A stretch of DNA of 64,000 nt from Corynebacterium kalinowskii (GTDB taxonomy: Bacteria > Actinomycetota > Actinomycetes > Mycobacteriales > Mycobacteriaceae). The translations under genes and the position numbers were made by a program. Positions 52,210-61,227 of the stretch are shown piece by piece. The stretch is taken from assembly GCF_009734385.1 (NCBI RefSeq), contig NZ_CP046452.1, positions 1,860,001-1,924,000 on the forward strand, given 5' to 3'. Each line of letters starts with the position of its first letter. The stretch's first letter is position 1. The notes under the pieces are model-generated. The model did not search any database, was not told where the DNA came from, and worked only from the letters and a program-made list of their open reading frames with translations.

Positions 52210-53100
52210 TTGAAGAAACAGACCCGAGGTTTCGTGGCGTTCGTGGCATTTGGCTGCGTCACGGCTGGTGCCGTGGGCTGGGGTGTGTGGCTGAACTCAA
52301 CACCTGAAAGTGCCCGCGCCACGGGAGAATCTCCGTATTCCCGAACTGTTTCGTCAGGTACTGACCGCCCAAACTCCACCACCCTGACCACGGCGTCCGC
52401 TCCTTCAGTTCCAGTTCCTTCTTCAGATGTGAACAAACGACCTGCTCAGCAGGCCCAGGTGTCGGAGTCTGATCCGTTCTTGGCTCCTAATGCCTTCATT
52501 CCAGAGGATTCCGTAATCGCGGCGCAGCCGACCAGGGTGTACGCTCCAGCGACATCCGCCACGACGCAGAGCACCGCACCGGCAGGTAGCCAAACCACAC
52601 GGACTTCGGCATCGCCAACTCAAACCAATGGCTCCGGATCAACTTCCGAGCCGTCCGCGACAGTTACCACTTCAAATGAGCCTGAGGCTCCTGCAACTTC
52701 AGTCGTTGCACCGCCAGCCACCGAGCCGTCTGTCACCGAGACTCCGGCCATCACATCGCCAGTCGCTGAGCCACCGGTTACCGAGGTTCCCACCTCAGTT
52801 CCGGAGCCAACTCCGACGGGAACTCCGGTATCTCCGCCAACTCTGATTCAGCCGGAGCCTACCGCTGAGGTCACCACCACAACTGGCCCTACGGAACCAT
52901 CCCCCATCAGTCCGGGTGGAACAAATGGGACCACGACCAGCGAGCCAGTGCCTACCACTACTTCGCCCGCCATGGGAATCGGTGCGGGCTCTGGTTCGGG
53001 CATGGCAGAACCCACTCCAATAGATGCGAATCCAACGTCAACCGTAACTTCCACGCCCGTTAGTATCGACCCCCTAGCGAGCACCGCTGGTACGGTTTGA
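52210..53100 (+). CDS. Secreted or membrane-anchored Thr/Ser/Pro-rich protein
   Basis: A 296-residue protein with an uncleaved-looking membrane helix (about residues 8-28, FVAFVAFGCVTAGAVGWGVW), then about 260 residues of Thr, Ser, Pro and Ala with few hydrophobics, mucin-like and probably O-glycosylated. No anchor or catalytic domain is seen. Start is TTG with AAGGAG 8 nt upstream. It converges with manA, 4 bp away. Cell-surface or cell-envelope role is likely; no family recognised. Confidence 0.75.
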   Translation: MKKQTRGFVAFVAFGCVTAGAVGWGVWLNSTPESARATGESPYSRTVSSGTDRPNSTTLTTASAPSVPVPSSDVNKRPAQQAQVSESDPFLAPNAFIPEDSVIAAQPTRVYAPATSATTQSTAPAGSQTTRTSASPTQTNGSGSTSEPSATVTTSNEPEAPATSVVAPPATEPSVTETPAITSPVAEPPVTEVPTSVPEPTPTGTPVSPPTLIQPEPTAEVTTTTGPTEPSPISPGGTNGTTTSEPVPTTTSPAMGIGAGSGSGMAEPTPIDANPTSTVTSTPVSIDPLASTAGTV

Positions 53101-53104
53101 TCAG

Positions 53105-54295
53105 CTAGACCGTAGCTACAAACACTGTGGCATCGGCGGCAGCGAGACGCACTTCAGGATCGCCCGCTGGAATCCATACGGCTTCGCCGGCGCGCGCGTG
53201 CACCTGGCGACCGTCACAGGTCAAATCCGTGCCCCCTTCAGTCACCAGGATGATGGCAGGACCATCCGCATTGAAGATTGCGCCTTCACTTAGATCCCAC
53301 TTCGTCAGTGAAAACTCAGTGATGGGAGTTGGGAATTCCACGTTCCGGCCTCGAATGATCGGGCGTACTCGTGGATCTTCCAAGGACTCAAACTCGAGGA
53401 CTCGCACCAATTCCGGCACGTCCACATGCTTAGATGTCAACCCACCACGAAGTACGTTGTCCGAATTGGCCATGATCTCCACGCCCAAGCCCTTGACGTA
53501 GGCATGCAGCTGTCCCGCATCAAGGTATAAGCCCTCGCCTGGCTGAAGCGTGAACTTGTTCAGCAGCAATGCGCCCAGAACGCCCACGTCGTATGGATAT
53601 CGCTGATGGAGCGCCACCACATTAGCTAGTTCTTCACGCATCCACTGTGGAAGGTCCGTGCGTGCAAGTGCCAAAGCGGCCGAGGTGACGATGTCGTCAA
53701 TAAGCTTCGTACGGCTCGCACTTGGAATGGTGATCCAGGTGGTAAACAACACTCGTAGATCGGTGGATTCACGCGCTTCAGAGCGGTCGAGCATTGCCAA
53801 ATAGCGCTCGATCTCGGCACAGTGCAGCTCGTCAAAGAGCTCCAAAGTCTTGGCCAGCGGCCTGAAACCCGCCATAGCCTCAAACTCAGTGAGCGCTACG
53901 ATGAGCTCCGGTTTGTGGTTGGCGTCTTTGTAATTGCGATAGTCAGCTGCCACGTCAATGCCCTGTGCATTCTCGCGTGCGTAGCCTTCTTGCGCCTGGC
54001 TCAGTGACGGGTGCGCCTGCAGGGAAAGCGGCTCGGCGGCAGCCAGGATTTTCAGCAGAAATGGCAGATTGTCACCGAAGCGCTTTCTGACGCGCTCACC
54101 GAGGTGGAAAGCTGGGTCAGCAGCGATGAGTTCGATGAGTTCCTGATCGCCAATGGTGGCAGAAGCTGCGGGATGTGCGCCGAACCAGAGCTCTGCTTCC
54201 GGCTGCAATGATTCCTCTTCCCCTCTGAGGTTCGCGATAAGTTCGCGGGAACCCCAAGGGTAGTTTCGTATTCTGCCCGTCAGCAGTTCCATCAA
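53105..54295 (-). CDS. manA: Mannose-6-phosphate isomerase
   Basis: A 396-residue type I phosphomannose isomerase. The start RNYPWGSREL and the metal-site stretch LQAHPSLSQAQEG (Gln, His) with GGRPLAKT-like and LQPGEGLYLDAGQLHAY motifs are those of ManA. It interconverts fructose-6-P and mannose-6-P, the entry to GDP-mannose. It follows the TobH-like gene by 10 nt in the same direction, in the order PMM, TobH-like, manA. Confidence 0.94.
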   Translation of the reverse strand: MMELLTGRIRNYPWGSRELIANLRGEEESLQPEAELWFGAHPAASATIGDQELIELIAADPAFHLGERVRKRFGDNLPFLLKILAAAEPLSLQAHPSLSQAQEGYARENAQGIDVAADYRNYKDANHKPELIVALTEFEAMAGFRPLAKTLELFDELHCAEIERYLAMLDRSEARESTDLRVLFTTWITIPSASRTKLIDDIVTSAALALARTDLPQWMREELANVVALHQRYPYDVGVLGALLLNKFTLQPGEGLYLDAGQLHAYVKGLGVEIMANSDNVLRGGLTSKHVDVPELVRVLEFESLEDPRVRPIIRGRNVEFPTPITEFSLTKWDLSEGAIFNADGPAIILVTEGGTDLTCDGRQVHARAGEAVWIPAGDPEVRLAAADATVFVATV

Positions 54296-54305
54296 AAACT
54301 CCTTT

Positions 54306-55241
54306 TTAAACCACGGCTGCGGCTAGACCTCTCACCGTCAGTCGCAGAATGTTCTCAAGCGTCAACTCGTCGCTGTCCGCGCTTTGAGCGATCGAGTGAG
54401 GGAGCTTACTCTCCTGCTGCGCCCAGACAACGATCCTTAAGGGTATCATTGAACTAGAGCTTTCATCGACCGGATCAAAGAAAATGTTGGTCTCGCTCTG
54501 AGCGAAATTCGGTAGTGACGCGTGCAGCTCTTCCAGCTCGAGAGCCGAGCTGACTACCCCTTTGCTCGTCCACCAAGTTGCGATCAATGCAGCTAACGCC
54601 GCTGACCTTCCAGACATACCCGCGTGAATGATCCGACCATCAACGGCATAATTTTGCAGCTGTCGAGCAGCGTTGACCAGATTATCTCGCTCTGGGGACA
54701 CCGCCAGAAGTTCCTCATCCACCGCCGCAGCGGCGAGGTCAAGATTTTCGGCCACTGCTTGCTCAGGGCTGGTCAACGGGCCAACGAGGGCGAACATCGT
54801 CGCTATAACTGCTGCCGGCGAGCCACCTGCCGCTGTGGGAGGCACCGGAACAATCACTGTTCGCGCCGGAGCCTCCGCACGCAGCGGACCTTGAGGGGGA
54901 GCTAGGAGAACGGTCACTGCGCCGCGACTGTCCGCAGCATGCAGGCAGCGCTCCTGTCGGGTGACGCTTTTCGACGACGCCATCAGCACCACATCCAGCG
55001 CCCCGGCAAAACGTGGAAGTTCATCCACTACGACAATCGGCAGCGGTGCTGGTTCGAGCAGCGCACAGGCGAGGCGGGCTGCAGCCCGCGAGATTTCATC
55101 GGCGACGATCACTATGAGGCTCCGCGGGCTCAGCGCAGCAATGTCAGAACTAACACCGTCGTCGATGAGGCTGCGGGCGCCTCGAATGAAAGCCCCCTCG
55201 TGGGCAATGTCAAAGAATCGCACCGCGTTTCGGTCGTACAT
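54306..55241 (-). CDS. TobH-like SIS-domain protein (Rv3256c-like)
   Basis: A 311-residue protein with the fold of two SIS (sugar isomerase) halves: VLMASSKSVTRQERCLHAA resembles the first sugar-phosphate loop. It belongs to the actinobacterial TobH-like set that always sits between manA and phosphomannomutase. The exact reaction is unknown; a phosphosugar role is inferred from the fold and position. Its start is 22 nt after the phosphomannomutase stop. Confidence 0.75.
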   Translation of the reverse strand: MYDRNAVRFFDIAHEGAFIRGARSLIDDGVSSDIAALSPRSLIVIVADEISRAAARLACALLEPAPLPIVVVDELPRFAGALDVVLMASSKSVTRQERCLHAADSRGAVTVLLAPPQGPLRAEAPARTVIVPVPPTAAGGSPAAVIATMFALVGPLTSPEQAVAENLDLAAAAVDEELLAVSPERDNLVNAARQLQNYAVDGRIIHAGMSGRSAALAALIATWWTSKGVVSSALELEELHASLPNFAQSETNIFFDPVDESSSSMIPLRIVVWAQQESKLPHSIAQSADSDELTLENILRLTVRGLAAAVV

Positions 55242-55263
55242 TGCGCTCCCCTTCTGTGGAGTC

Positions 55264-56655
55264 TTAGGCCCGGATAACGGACAGCACTTCGGCGCTGAGT
55301 GCGTCTACTTCCGCGCGAGTTGGCGCCTCGGCATTGAGACGAAGCAACGGCTCAGTATTGGAAGCGCGAACGTTGAACCACGCCTTAGTTCCCTTGAGCT
55401 CCACGGTGACGCCATCAAGACGGTCGATCTTCTCAATCCGATTTGCAAAGTGATCAAGTACGGCCTGAGTGCGTTCCTCCTGGGCGGCCTTGGAAGCCAG
55501 CTGGGAATTAATTTCTCCAGAGGCTTCGTAGCGGTCGTACTTGGCCATCATTTCGCTCAACGGCTTGGCTTGGCCTCCCAAGGCGGCGAGGACGTGCATC
55601 GCTGCCAGCATGCCGGAGTCGGCGTTGAAGAATTCGGTGAAGTAGTAGTGCGCGGAGTGCTCACCACCGAAAACGGCTCCCGCGGAGGCCATGGTGGCCT
55701 TGATGAAGGAGTGGCCGACACGGGTGCGCACTGCCTTACCACCGTTTTCCGCGATGATCTCCGGGACTGCCTTGGAGGTGATGAGGTTGTGGATGATCGT
55801 CGCTCCAGGCTTTTCAGCAAGGTAGCGCTCGGCCACAATTGCGCAGACGGCGGATGGGCTTACCGGTTGGCCAAGTTCGTCGATGACGAAGCAGCGGTCT
55901 GCGTCACCGTCAAAGGCCAGTCCAATGTCAGCCTTGGTGTCCAACACGAACTTCTGGAGATCTACCAGGTTCTTCGGGTCCAGGGGGTTGGCTTCGTGGT
56001 TCGGGAAGGAACCGTCTAGTTCGAAGAAGAGTGGTTCGATCTCGAGTGGGAGGTTCTTCAGTACGGCAGGCACGGTATGGCCGCCCATGCCGTTGGCAGC
56101 ATCGACTGCGACCTTCAGCGGGCGGATTCCGGAGAGATCAACCAGTTCGCGCAGGTATTCGCCGTAGCCTTCGAGGCAGTCATCCTCCGTGAGGGTGCCT
56201 CGGGCACCGTCGAAGCCCGGCACGCCAGCGACGAGGTCGTCGATGATGGTGGCCAGGCCGGATTCCTGGCCCACGGGACGAGCGCCGGAGCGGCACAACT
56301 TGATGCCGTTGTATGCGGCCGGGTTGTGGGAAGCGGTGAACATGGCACCGGGGCAGCTTCGCACTCCAGAGGCGTAATACAACTGGTCCGTGGAAGTAAG
56401 TCCCAGCATGACTACGTCTACGCCTTGCTCCAGCACGCCGTCGGCGAATGCCCGTGCAAGTCCGGGGCCGGACGCCCGCATATCGTGTCCGATGAGTATC
56501 TGGGTGGCTTCCTCGGAGCGCATCAGTCGGCCGAAGGCCGCACCGGTGTCACGCATAAAGTCGGCATCGATCCCTTCGCCGACGATGCCACGAACGTCAT
56601 AGGCCTTAATTACAGCTTCGACCGCTTCGCGGCTACGGGGTGTGGCAGTGCGCAT
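55264..56655 (-). CDS. manB: Phosphomannomutase
   Basis: A 463-residue alpha-D-phosphohexomutase. The catalytic Ser is in MFTASHNPAAYNGIKL, the metal loop is DGDADRCF, and the sugar-binding GGEHSAHYYF loop (Glu, Ser) and the C-terminal RASNTEP phosphate site are present. It turns mannose-6-P into mannose-1-P for GDP-mannose. GGAGAAGG lies upstream of the ATG. Called ManB or PmmA in the literature. Confidence 0.95.
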   Translation of the reverse strand: MRTATPRSREAVEAVIKAYDVRGIVGEGIDADFMRDTGAAFGRLMRSEEATQILIGHDMRASGPGLARAFADGVLEQGVDVVMLGLTSTDQLYYASGVRSCPGAMFTASHNPAAYNGIKLCRSGARPVGQESGLATIIDDLVAGVPGFDGARGTLTEDDCLEGYGEYLRELVDLSGIRPLKVAVDAANGMGGHTVPAVLKNLPLEIEPLFFELDGSFPNHEANPLDPKNLVDLQKFVLDTKADIGLAFDGDADRCFVIDELGQPVSPSAVCAIVAERYLAEKPGATIIHNLITSKAVPEIIAENGGKAVRTRVGHSFIKATMASAGAVFGGEHSAHYYFTEFFNADSGMLAAMHVLAALGGQAKPLSEMMAKYDRYEASGEINSQLASKAAQEERTQAVLDHFANRIEKIDRLDGVTVELKGTKAWFNVRASNTEPLLRLNAEAPTRAEVDALSAEVLSVIRA

Positions 56656-56700
56656 TAACCTTCTCCTAGATAGTTACGATGAGTAGCTACCTATTCTAGA

Positions 56701-57087
56701 TCAATCCTCGTCATTAACGACGTACAGATGCGCCCGACGCCTGCCTTTTTCCTCCTGCTTGCGCTGGGAGCGGTGGATTGGATGGTTCTGGGTAGGTTCG
56801 TCGACTACCAACCCAGAGGACTGACTTCCGGCCTCACGCACTGCCTTGGCAAGTGCGGTCAGATCGTCATCATCTTCATCGCGATCAATTTCGGCAACGC
56901 GCAGCATGTTCCAACCGAGCGGTGCGGTGATCTTTGCGGCGTGTTCTTCGCATAGATCCCAGCTGTGCGGTTCGGAAGCTGGTGCGAGTGGGCCAATGAC
57001 AGCGGTAGATTCTGCGTACGCGTAAGTCAGCGTAGCGACTGCGGGCTTACCGCATCCCGGGCGACTGCAACGACGAAAATTACTCAC
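56701..57087 (-). CDS. DUF3499 family protein (Rv3258c-like)
   Basis: A 128-residue protein starting VSNFRRCSRPGCGKPAVATL, with CSRPGC and a later CEEHAAK making a zinc ribbon-like pair set. The family is annotated DUF3499 and has no known function. The GTG at 57087 follows TAGACT by 7 nt, so its mRNA is probably leaderless; a longer frame to 57330 has no support. It is divergent from the zincin-like gene (93 bp apart). Confidence 0.82.
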   Translation of the reverse strand: MSNFRRCSRPGCGKPAVATLTYAYAESTAVIGPLAPASEPHSWDLCEEHAAKITAPLGWNMLRVAEIDRDEDDDDLTALAKAVREAGSQSSGLVVDEPTQNHPIHRSQRKQEEKGRRRAHLYVVNDED

Positions 57088-57180
57088 TTGACAAAGTCTA
57101 GACCTTAAGTTGACACTTTGCGAAGTATTGCTCGGCGTGCCGGGCGCTTCCTCGGCCCGCACAGCCCTAATGTAGGGCTC

Positions 57181-57636
57181 ATGGATGTCAGAACCGCCCG
57201 GAATCGTCACGGCCGTGGAGTACGTGGCCCGTTGCTGCCACAGGCAACTCCCCGTTTTCGTACGCGGTCGCAGCTTTTCGACACCGCAGTCCTCGAGTCC
57301 TATGCCCCGATCGCCAATGCGTTTCCACACGAGCTATCGAACCTTGACATTGCCGTTGACACCATTCCCCGCATGCGACTGAGTTCAGACATGACGGTAC
57401 TGCCAGATGAGATCGTAGCTGACGGCCCAGTTCCCCTTGGGCGCGTCATTCCTGCCGGCATTGATCGCCACGGCAAGCCAACCCGTGCCCGCATTGTTAT
57501 TTTCCGCAAGCCTATTGAGGCTCGGTGCATAAATAAAGAAGAGCGCAGCGAGATCCTAAAAATGGTTCTCACAACGCTAGTAGCTAATCACTTGGGAATC
57601 GATCCGGCGGATATCGATCCCGACTTCTCTTGGTAG
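57181..57636 (+). CDS. Metallopeptidase-family (zincin-like) protein without HExxH (Rv3259-like)
   Basis: A 151-residue protein of the actinobacterial family that begins with a DRHGRG-like motif (here RNRHGRGVRGPLLP) and has the VPLGRVIPAGIDRHGKPTRARIVIFRKPIEAR core. The place where a HExxH should lie reads LVANHLGIDPADIDPDF, so no zinc site is evident. The ATG at 57181 follows TAATGT by 7 nt: leaderless. Its stop codon abuts the whiB2 stop codon of the other strand. Confidence 0.8.
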   Translation: MDVRTARNRHGRGVRGPLLPQATPRFRTRSQLFDTAVLESYAPIANAFPHELSNLDIAVDTIPRMRLSSDMTVLPDEIVADGPVPLGRVIPAGIDRHGKPTRARIVIFRKPIEARCINKEERSEILKMVLTTLVANHLGIDPADIDPDFSW

Positions 57637-57951
57637 TTAACCGATCTGCTTTTTGAGGCGACGTCGTTCACGTTCCGACAGCCCTCCCCAGATCCCGAAA
57701 CGCTCGTCGTGCTCAAGGGCAAATTCGAGGCATTCATCTCGAACACCGCAGGCTTGGCAGATTCGCTTGGCCTCTCGAGTGGAGCCACCCTTTTCAGGGA
57801 AGAAGGCCTCTGGATCGGTTTGTGCGCACAGCGCTTGATCCTGCCACTCTTGCTCCACTGCCCCAAATAGAGCATCAAAGGACAGATCAGAGCCGGTATC
57901 CAACCCAGAATTCATCCCGCGGGAAGTTGCGTCATTCGCCACGTACTCCAT
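57637..57951 (-). CDS. whiB2: WhiB2-type [4Fe-4S] transcription factor
   Basis: A 104-residue Wbl protein (WhcD-like). Cys42, Cys65, Cys68 and Cys74 bind the cluster; FGIWGGLSERERRRLKK is the turn and DNA contact region. WhiB2/WhmD/WhcD proteins act with a partner regulator at the division septum and are often essential. AAGGAGG lies 8 nt before the ATG. A 364-bp upstream region carries several control-like repeats. Confidence 0.95.
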   Translation of the reverse strand: MEYVANDATSRGMNSGLDTGSDLSFDALFGAVEQEWQDQALCAQTDPEAFFPEKGGSTREAKRICQACGVRDECLEFALEHDERFGIWGGLSERERRRLKKQIG

Positions 57952-58315
57952 AGACGCTCCTCCTTCTTCCGTAGGTGTTTGGTGAACTTTTGTTGTCTAG
58001 TCGTGCCATCCACACTGCCAAGTGATCCGATAATCCGTTCCCTGGCTGTTTGACTTACACAAGTGTGATTACACACCGATCACTAGATATCGTCAACCTC
58101 AGACTGTCTTTTTTCTTCAACTCGGAGCGTTTTCCCAAGAGAGAAGTAACAGCAGTAACAGCAATAACAAGACCCCCGCCGCGGGGGCGAGGGTCGGGGG
58201 TACTACATCTAGTGGGGGGTTAACCCCGCCAAGACAACTCTGGGTTCACCTCGGCGTGTCGCGACAAAGATGCTTGACTATCGCCTTGATACAAGTCCCA
58301 CTGCTGTCAGGGACG
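57952..58315. other. 364-bp gene-free region upstream of whiB2
   Basis: It holds (1) ACACaaGTGTGattACACAC at 58057-58076, a run of alternating ACAC and GTGT half-sites, (2) a threefold 9-bp repeat AGTAACAGC/AGTAACAGC/AATAACAAG at 58145-58171, (3) the terminator of the manC unit with CCCCCG and CGGGGG, and (4) the palindrome GGGGTTAACCCC (58216-58227). No gene is supported. Confidence 0.6.
58171..58190 (-). terminator. GC-rich hairpin after the manC unit
   Basis: CCCCCG and CGGGGG form a 6-bp stem with a 3-nt loop; read on the minus strand it is followed by TCTTGTTATT. It lies about 125 nt past the manC stop and before whiB2. Confidence 0.55.
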
Positions 58316-59404
58316 CTAGGCGTCGGAGGAGAAACGCACGCCGTTATCAGGAATAACAACGCCGGGCCATACGCGCATGCCACCCTTCAGTTCACAACGA
58401 GCACCAATCTTGGCTCCTTCGCCGATGACGCAGTCCGAGATGCGAGCGTTAGCCCCGATGGTCACGCCAGCACCGATGATCGAGTTCTCGATTACCGCAC
58501 CTGGTTCCACCTTCACCCCATCGAAAACGACAGTTGACTCGAGGCGAGCGCCGCCCCCAATCTCCGAGCCACGACCGACTACGGAGCCACCGAGCAACCA
58601 AGCACCATCTGAAACGCCGGCAGTGTCGTCGATAAGGCCCTCGCCCGTGCGCCCCTCAAGCAGTGGTGATGGTGCGATGCCACGGACAAGGTCTGAAGAA
58701 CCTCGCACGAAGTCATCCGGGGTGCCCATGTCGCGCCAGTAGGACTGATCCACGTAACCGAAAACTCGACGTCCCTCCTCCAACAACCGAGGGAAAGTCT
58801 CACGCTCGACCGACACCGGGCGTCCCGGAGGAATGGTGGCGATGAGTTCACGCTTGAACACGTAAATGCCAGCATTGATCTGATTCGTTGGTGGATCTTC
58901 AGTCTTCTCAAGAAATTCGAGAACCCGGCCCTCGGCATCAGTAGGCACACAACCGAAGGCACGCGGATCAGAAACTCGGACCAGGTGCATCGTTAGGTCA
59001 GCATCCTTGGCAGCGTGAGTATCCAGCACCTTGGTTAGATCGGTTCCGCCGAGAACATCACCATTGAATACCATGACCGTGTCATGACGCAGTCTGTCGT
59101 AGACGTTGCGGATACCGCCGCCGGTGCCTAGCGCCTGCTCCTCCACCACATACTCGATCTCCAGGCCCATTTCGGAGCCATCGCCGAAGTACTCTTCGAA
59201 CACTTCAGCCTTGTAGGAGGTTCCCATCACTACATGGGTGATTCCCGCTGCCTTTATGCGGGCTAGGAGGTGAGACAGGAACGGCACGCCAGCAGTCGGC
59301 AGCATTGGCTTTGGCGTCGACAGGGTCAGCGGACGGAGGCGCGTTCCCTTACCTCCCACCAGGATGACGGCGTCGGTTGAACAAGGTATTTTTTCTTGAA
59401 TCAT
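58316..59404 (-). CDS. manC: Mannose-1-phosphate guanylyltransferase (NDP-sugar pyrophosphorylase, Rv3264c-like)
   Basis: A 362-residue enzyme making GDP-mannose from GTP and mannose-1-P. The signature LVGGKGTRLRPLT is at the N-terminus, followed by STPKPMLPTAG, the FNGDVLGG and DMGTPDDF motifs, and a C-terminal left-handed beta-helix of hexapeptide repeats. It feeds mannosylated lipids and lipoglycans. The gene name manB or rmlA2 is used in some actinobacterial maps. It follows wbbL by 14 nt. Confidence 0.92.
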   Translation of the reverse strand: MIQEKIPCSTDAVILVGGKGTRLRPLTLSTPKPMLPTAGVPFLSHLLARIKAAGITHVVMGTSYKAEVFEEYFGDGSEMGLEIEYVVEEQALGTGGGIRNVYDRLRHDTVMVFNGDVLGGTDLTKVLDTHAAKDADLTMHLVRVSDPRAFGCVPTDAEGRVLEFLEKTEDPPTNQINAGIYVFKRELIATIPPGRPVSVERETFPRLLEEGRRVFGYVDQSYWRDMGTPDDFVRGSSDLVRGIAPSPLLEGRTGEGLIDDTAGVSDGAWLLGGSVVGRGSEIGGGARLESTVVFDGVKVEPGAVIENSIIGAGVTIGANARISDCVIGEGAKIGARCELKGGMRVWPGVVIPDNGVRFSSDA

Positions 59405-59418
59405 GATTTTAGTATTCC

Positions 59419-60303
59419 CTACTTTTGCTTTGAACGTGCGAATGCGACGGCTATCTCGCTACGCAACTTCAATCCGAGCCACAGCGCAGCTCTGATGGGA
59501 GCCTGTCCCCACCCCTGATGCCGGTCTGCTTGGAATTTATAAGCACTGCGGTGGTGCGCCGGCAGCATCAACTCCGGATGTTCTCCCGCCACGTGGCCTT
59601 TGCTGTGTTGGATCCGCGCAGTCGGACAGAACACGTTGGCCCAACCTGCTCGGCCGAGACGGTCACCTAGGTCAACGTCCTCCATATACATGAAGTACCC
59701 CTCGTCAAAGCCGCCGATTTCTTCGAAGGCTTCCCACCGGACCAGCAGGCAAGAGCCGGACAGCCAACCAGCTTCCCTCTCAACGGTCATGTCCTCGCTG
59801 TTGCGGTAGGCCTTCGACCACGGATTTGATGGCCACACCGCTGAGAACAGCGCATGGCCGATACCGTTGGCTAGAGTCGGCACGGCTCGCGCCGACGGAT
59901 AAGCGGATCCGTCGGCCTCACGGATATAAGGTCCGACAGCTCCTGCACGCGGATGACGACGGGCACAGTCGATCAGCTCGTCAATTGACCCCTCATCGAA
60001 GACAACATCAGGGTTGGAGATGACAAAGAACTCGCTATTGATCTGGCCGCGCTCGTGTCGCTCTTTCAGAGCGCGAGCCGCGAAGTTAATGGCACTGCCG
60101 TATCCAATATTCCCGCCGGTCGGCAGGAATTCGGCATTGGCGTAATCACGGGCAGCTTTTTCAGGAGCCCCATCGACGGAACCGTTGTCCGCCATCACCA
60201 CATGACACGGCGTTGCCGACGCACTTGGTACTGAATCCAGGAAAGACGTCAAGTACTTTCCAGGAGAGTACGTCACGGTGACGATCGCTATTGGTTCATT
60301 CAC
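59419..60303 (-). CDS. wbbL: dTDP-Rha:GlcNAc-PP-decaprenyl rhamnosyltransferase WbbL
   Basis: A 294-residue GT2 glycosyltransferase: AIVTVTYSPGKYLTSFLDSV start, a DxD-type site in VISNPDVVF, and the YFMYMEDVDLGDRLGRAGW acceptor region. It attaches rhamnose to the decaprenyl-PP-GlcNAc linker that joins arabinogalactan to peptidoglycan. GTG start with rmlD stop 5 nt before it. In mycobacteria (Rv3265c) it is essential. Confidence 0.92.
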   Translation of the reverse strand: MNEPIAIVTVTYSPGKYLTSFLDSVPSASATPCHVVMADNGSVDGAPEKAARDYANAEFLPTGGNIGYGSAINFAARALKERHERGQINSEFFVISNPDVVFDEGSIDELIDCARRHPRAGAVGPYIREADGSAYPSARAVPTLANGIGHALFSAVWPSNPWSKAYRNSEDMTVEREAGWLSGSCLLVRWEAFEEIGGFDEGYFMYMEDVDLGDRLGRAGWANVFCPTARIQHSKGHVAGEHPELMLPAHHRSAYKFQADRHQGWGQAPIRAALWLGLKLRSEIAVAFARSKQK

Positions 60304-60308
60304 AATTG

Positions 60309-61154
60309 TCAGAGCTTAGTGGACACCGCGCCTCGGAGGGCACTGCGCCACTCCGGAAGTGCGGGCAAATCCGCAGCTAACCATGTTGACGCATCCAGCA
60401 CTGACCAGGCCGGACGGGGCGCGGGACGCGGAAACTCAGAAGTGCTACAGGGGTTCACGCGCTCGGGATCGGCCCCACAGACTGCAAAAGTTTCCCGTGC
60501 GAGGTCGAACCAGGTGCAGTAACCCGAGCCCACACCATGAAAAACCCCGGGGATACGTCGCTCAGCGATCCGCCACAGGCTACCTGCAAGATCAATTGCG
60601 CACGTCGGGTTGCCCCATTGATCATTCACCACATTAATTGGGCCATTCCCTTCGCGAGCGAGTCGCAACATGGTGGATACAAAGTCCTTGTGCGGGAGAA
60701 GATCACCGGTGAACAGCCACGCGGTGCGCACCACGGCAGCGTCTGGGCAGGCCGCAAAAACCGATTGTTCTCCAGCCAACTTGGTGCGCCCATAGACGGT
60801 GTTAGGGCGCTTCAGATCGTCGACAAGCAGTGGCCGTCGTGGGGCGTCCCCACCGAAAACATAATCGGTACTGATGTGGATGAGATGGGAGCTCTGCGCT
60901 GTCGCAACCTCAGCAAGTTTGCCCGGCGCGACTGCATTGACCTCGTGAGCGAGTTCGGGGTTTGCCTCTGCGCCGTCCACGTCGGTGTAGGCTGCTGCAT
61001 TAATGATGACATCTGCGCCCGCGAGCTTCTCGACGTCCATTGCGGTGAGATCAAATTCACCCCGGGATAATCCCAGGACACTAACTCCTTCTGGGGCGGT
61101 TCGCAGCAAAGCTTGCCCTAGTTGGCCCGAACCTCCAACGACGATGACCCGCAT
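60309..61154 (-). CDS. rmlD: dTDP-4-dehydrorhamnose reductase
   Basis: A 281-residue short-chain reductase: Rossmann loop VGGSGQLGQAL, then STDYVFGG and the catalytic YGRTKLAGE (Tyr, Lys). It makes dTDP-L-rhamnose, the donor for WbbL, whose gene follows after 5 nt. The ATG begins MRVIVVGG. First of the rmlD-wbbL-manC unit. Confidence 0.95.
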   Translation of the reverse strand: MRVIVVGGSGQLGQALLRTAPEGVSVLGLSRGEFDLTAMDVEKLAGADVIINAAAYTDVDGAEANPELAHEVNAVAPGKLAEVATAQSSHLIHISTDYVFGGDAPRRPLLVDDLKRPNTVYGRTKLAGEQSVFAACPDAAVVRTAWLFTGDLLPHKDFVSTMLRLAREGNGPINVVNDQWGNPTCAIDLAGSLWRIAERRIPGVFHGVGSGYCTWFDLARETFAVCGADPERVNPCSTSEFPRPAPRPAWSVLDASTWLAADLPALPEWRSALRGAVSTKL

Positions 61155-61227
61155 TGCCCTAGACTCCTTTGACGACTAACCTTAACCACTCTAAATTACA
61201 TTTCCCGATGACCTAGTGGAGCTCCGC

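Noticed and set aside
58216..58227. GGGGTTAACCCC palindrome as a 6C RNA or other structured RNA
   Set aside because: The C-rich runs drew attention, but the paired C-loop hairpins of 6C RNA could not be folded from the bases, and the site is better seen as part of the terminator region.
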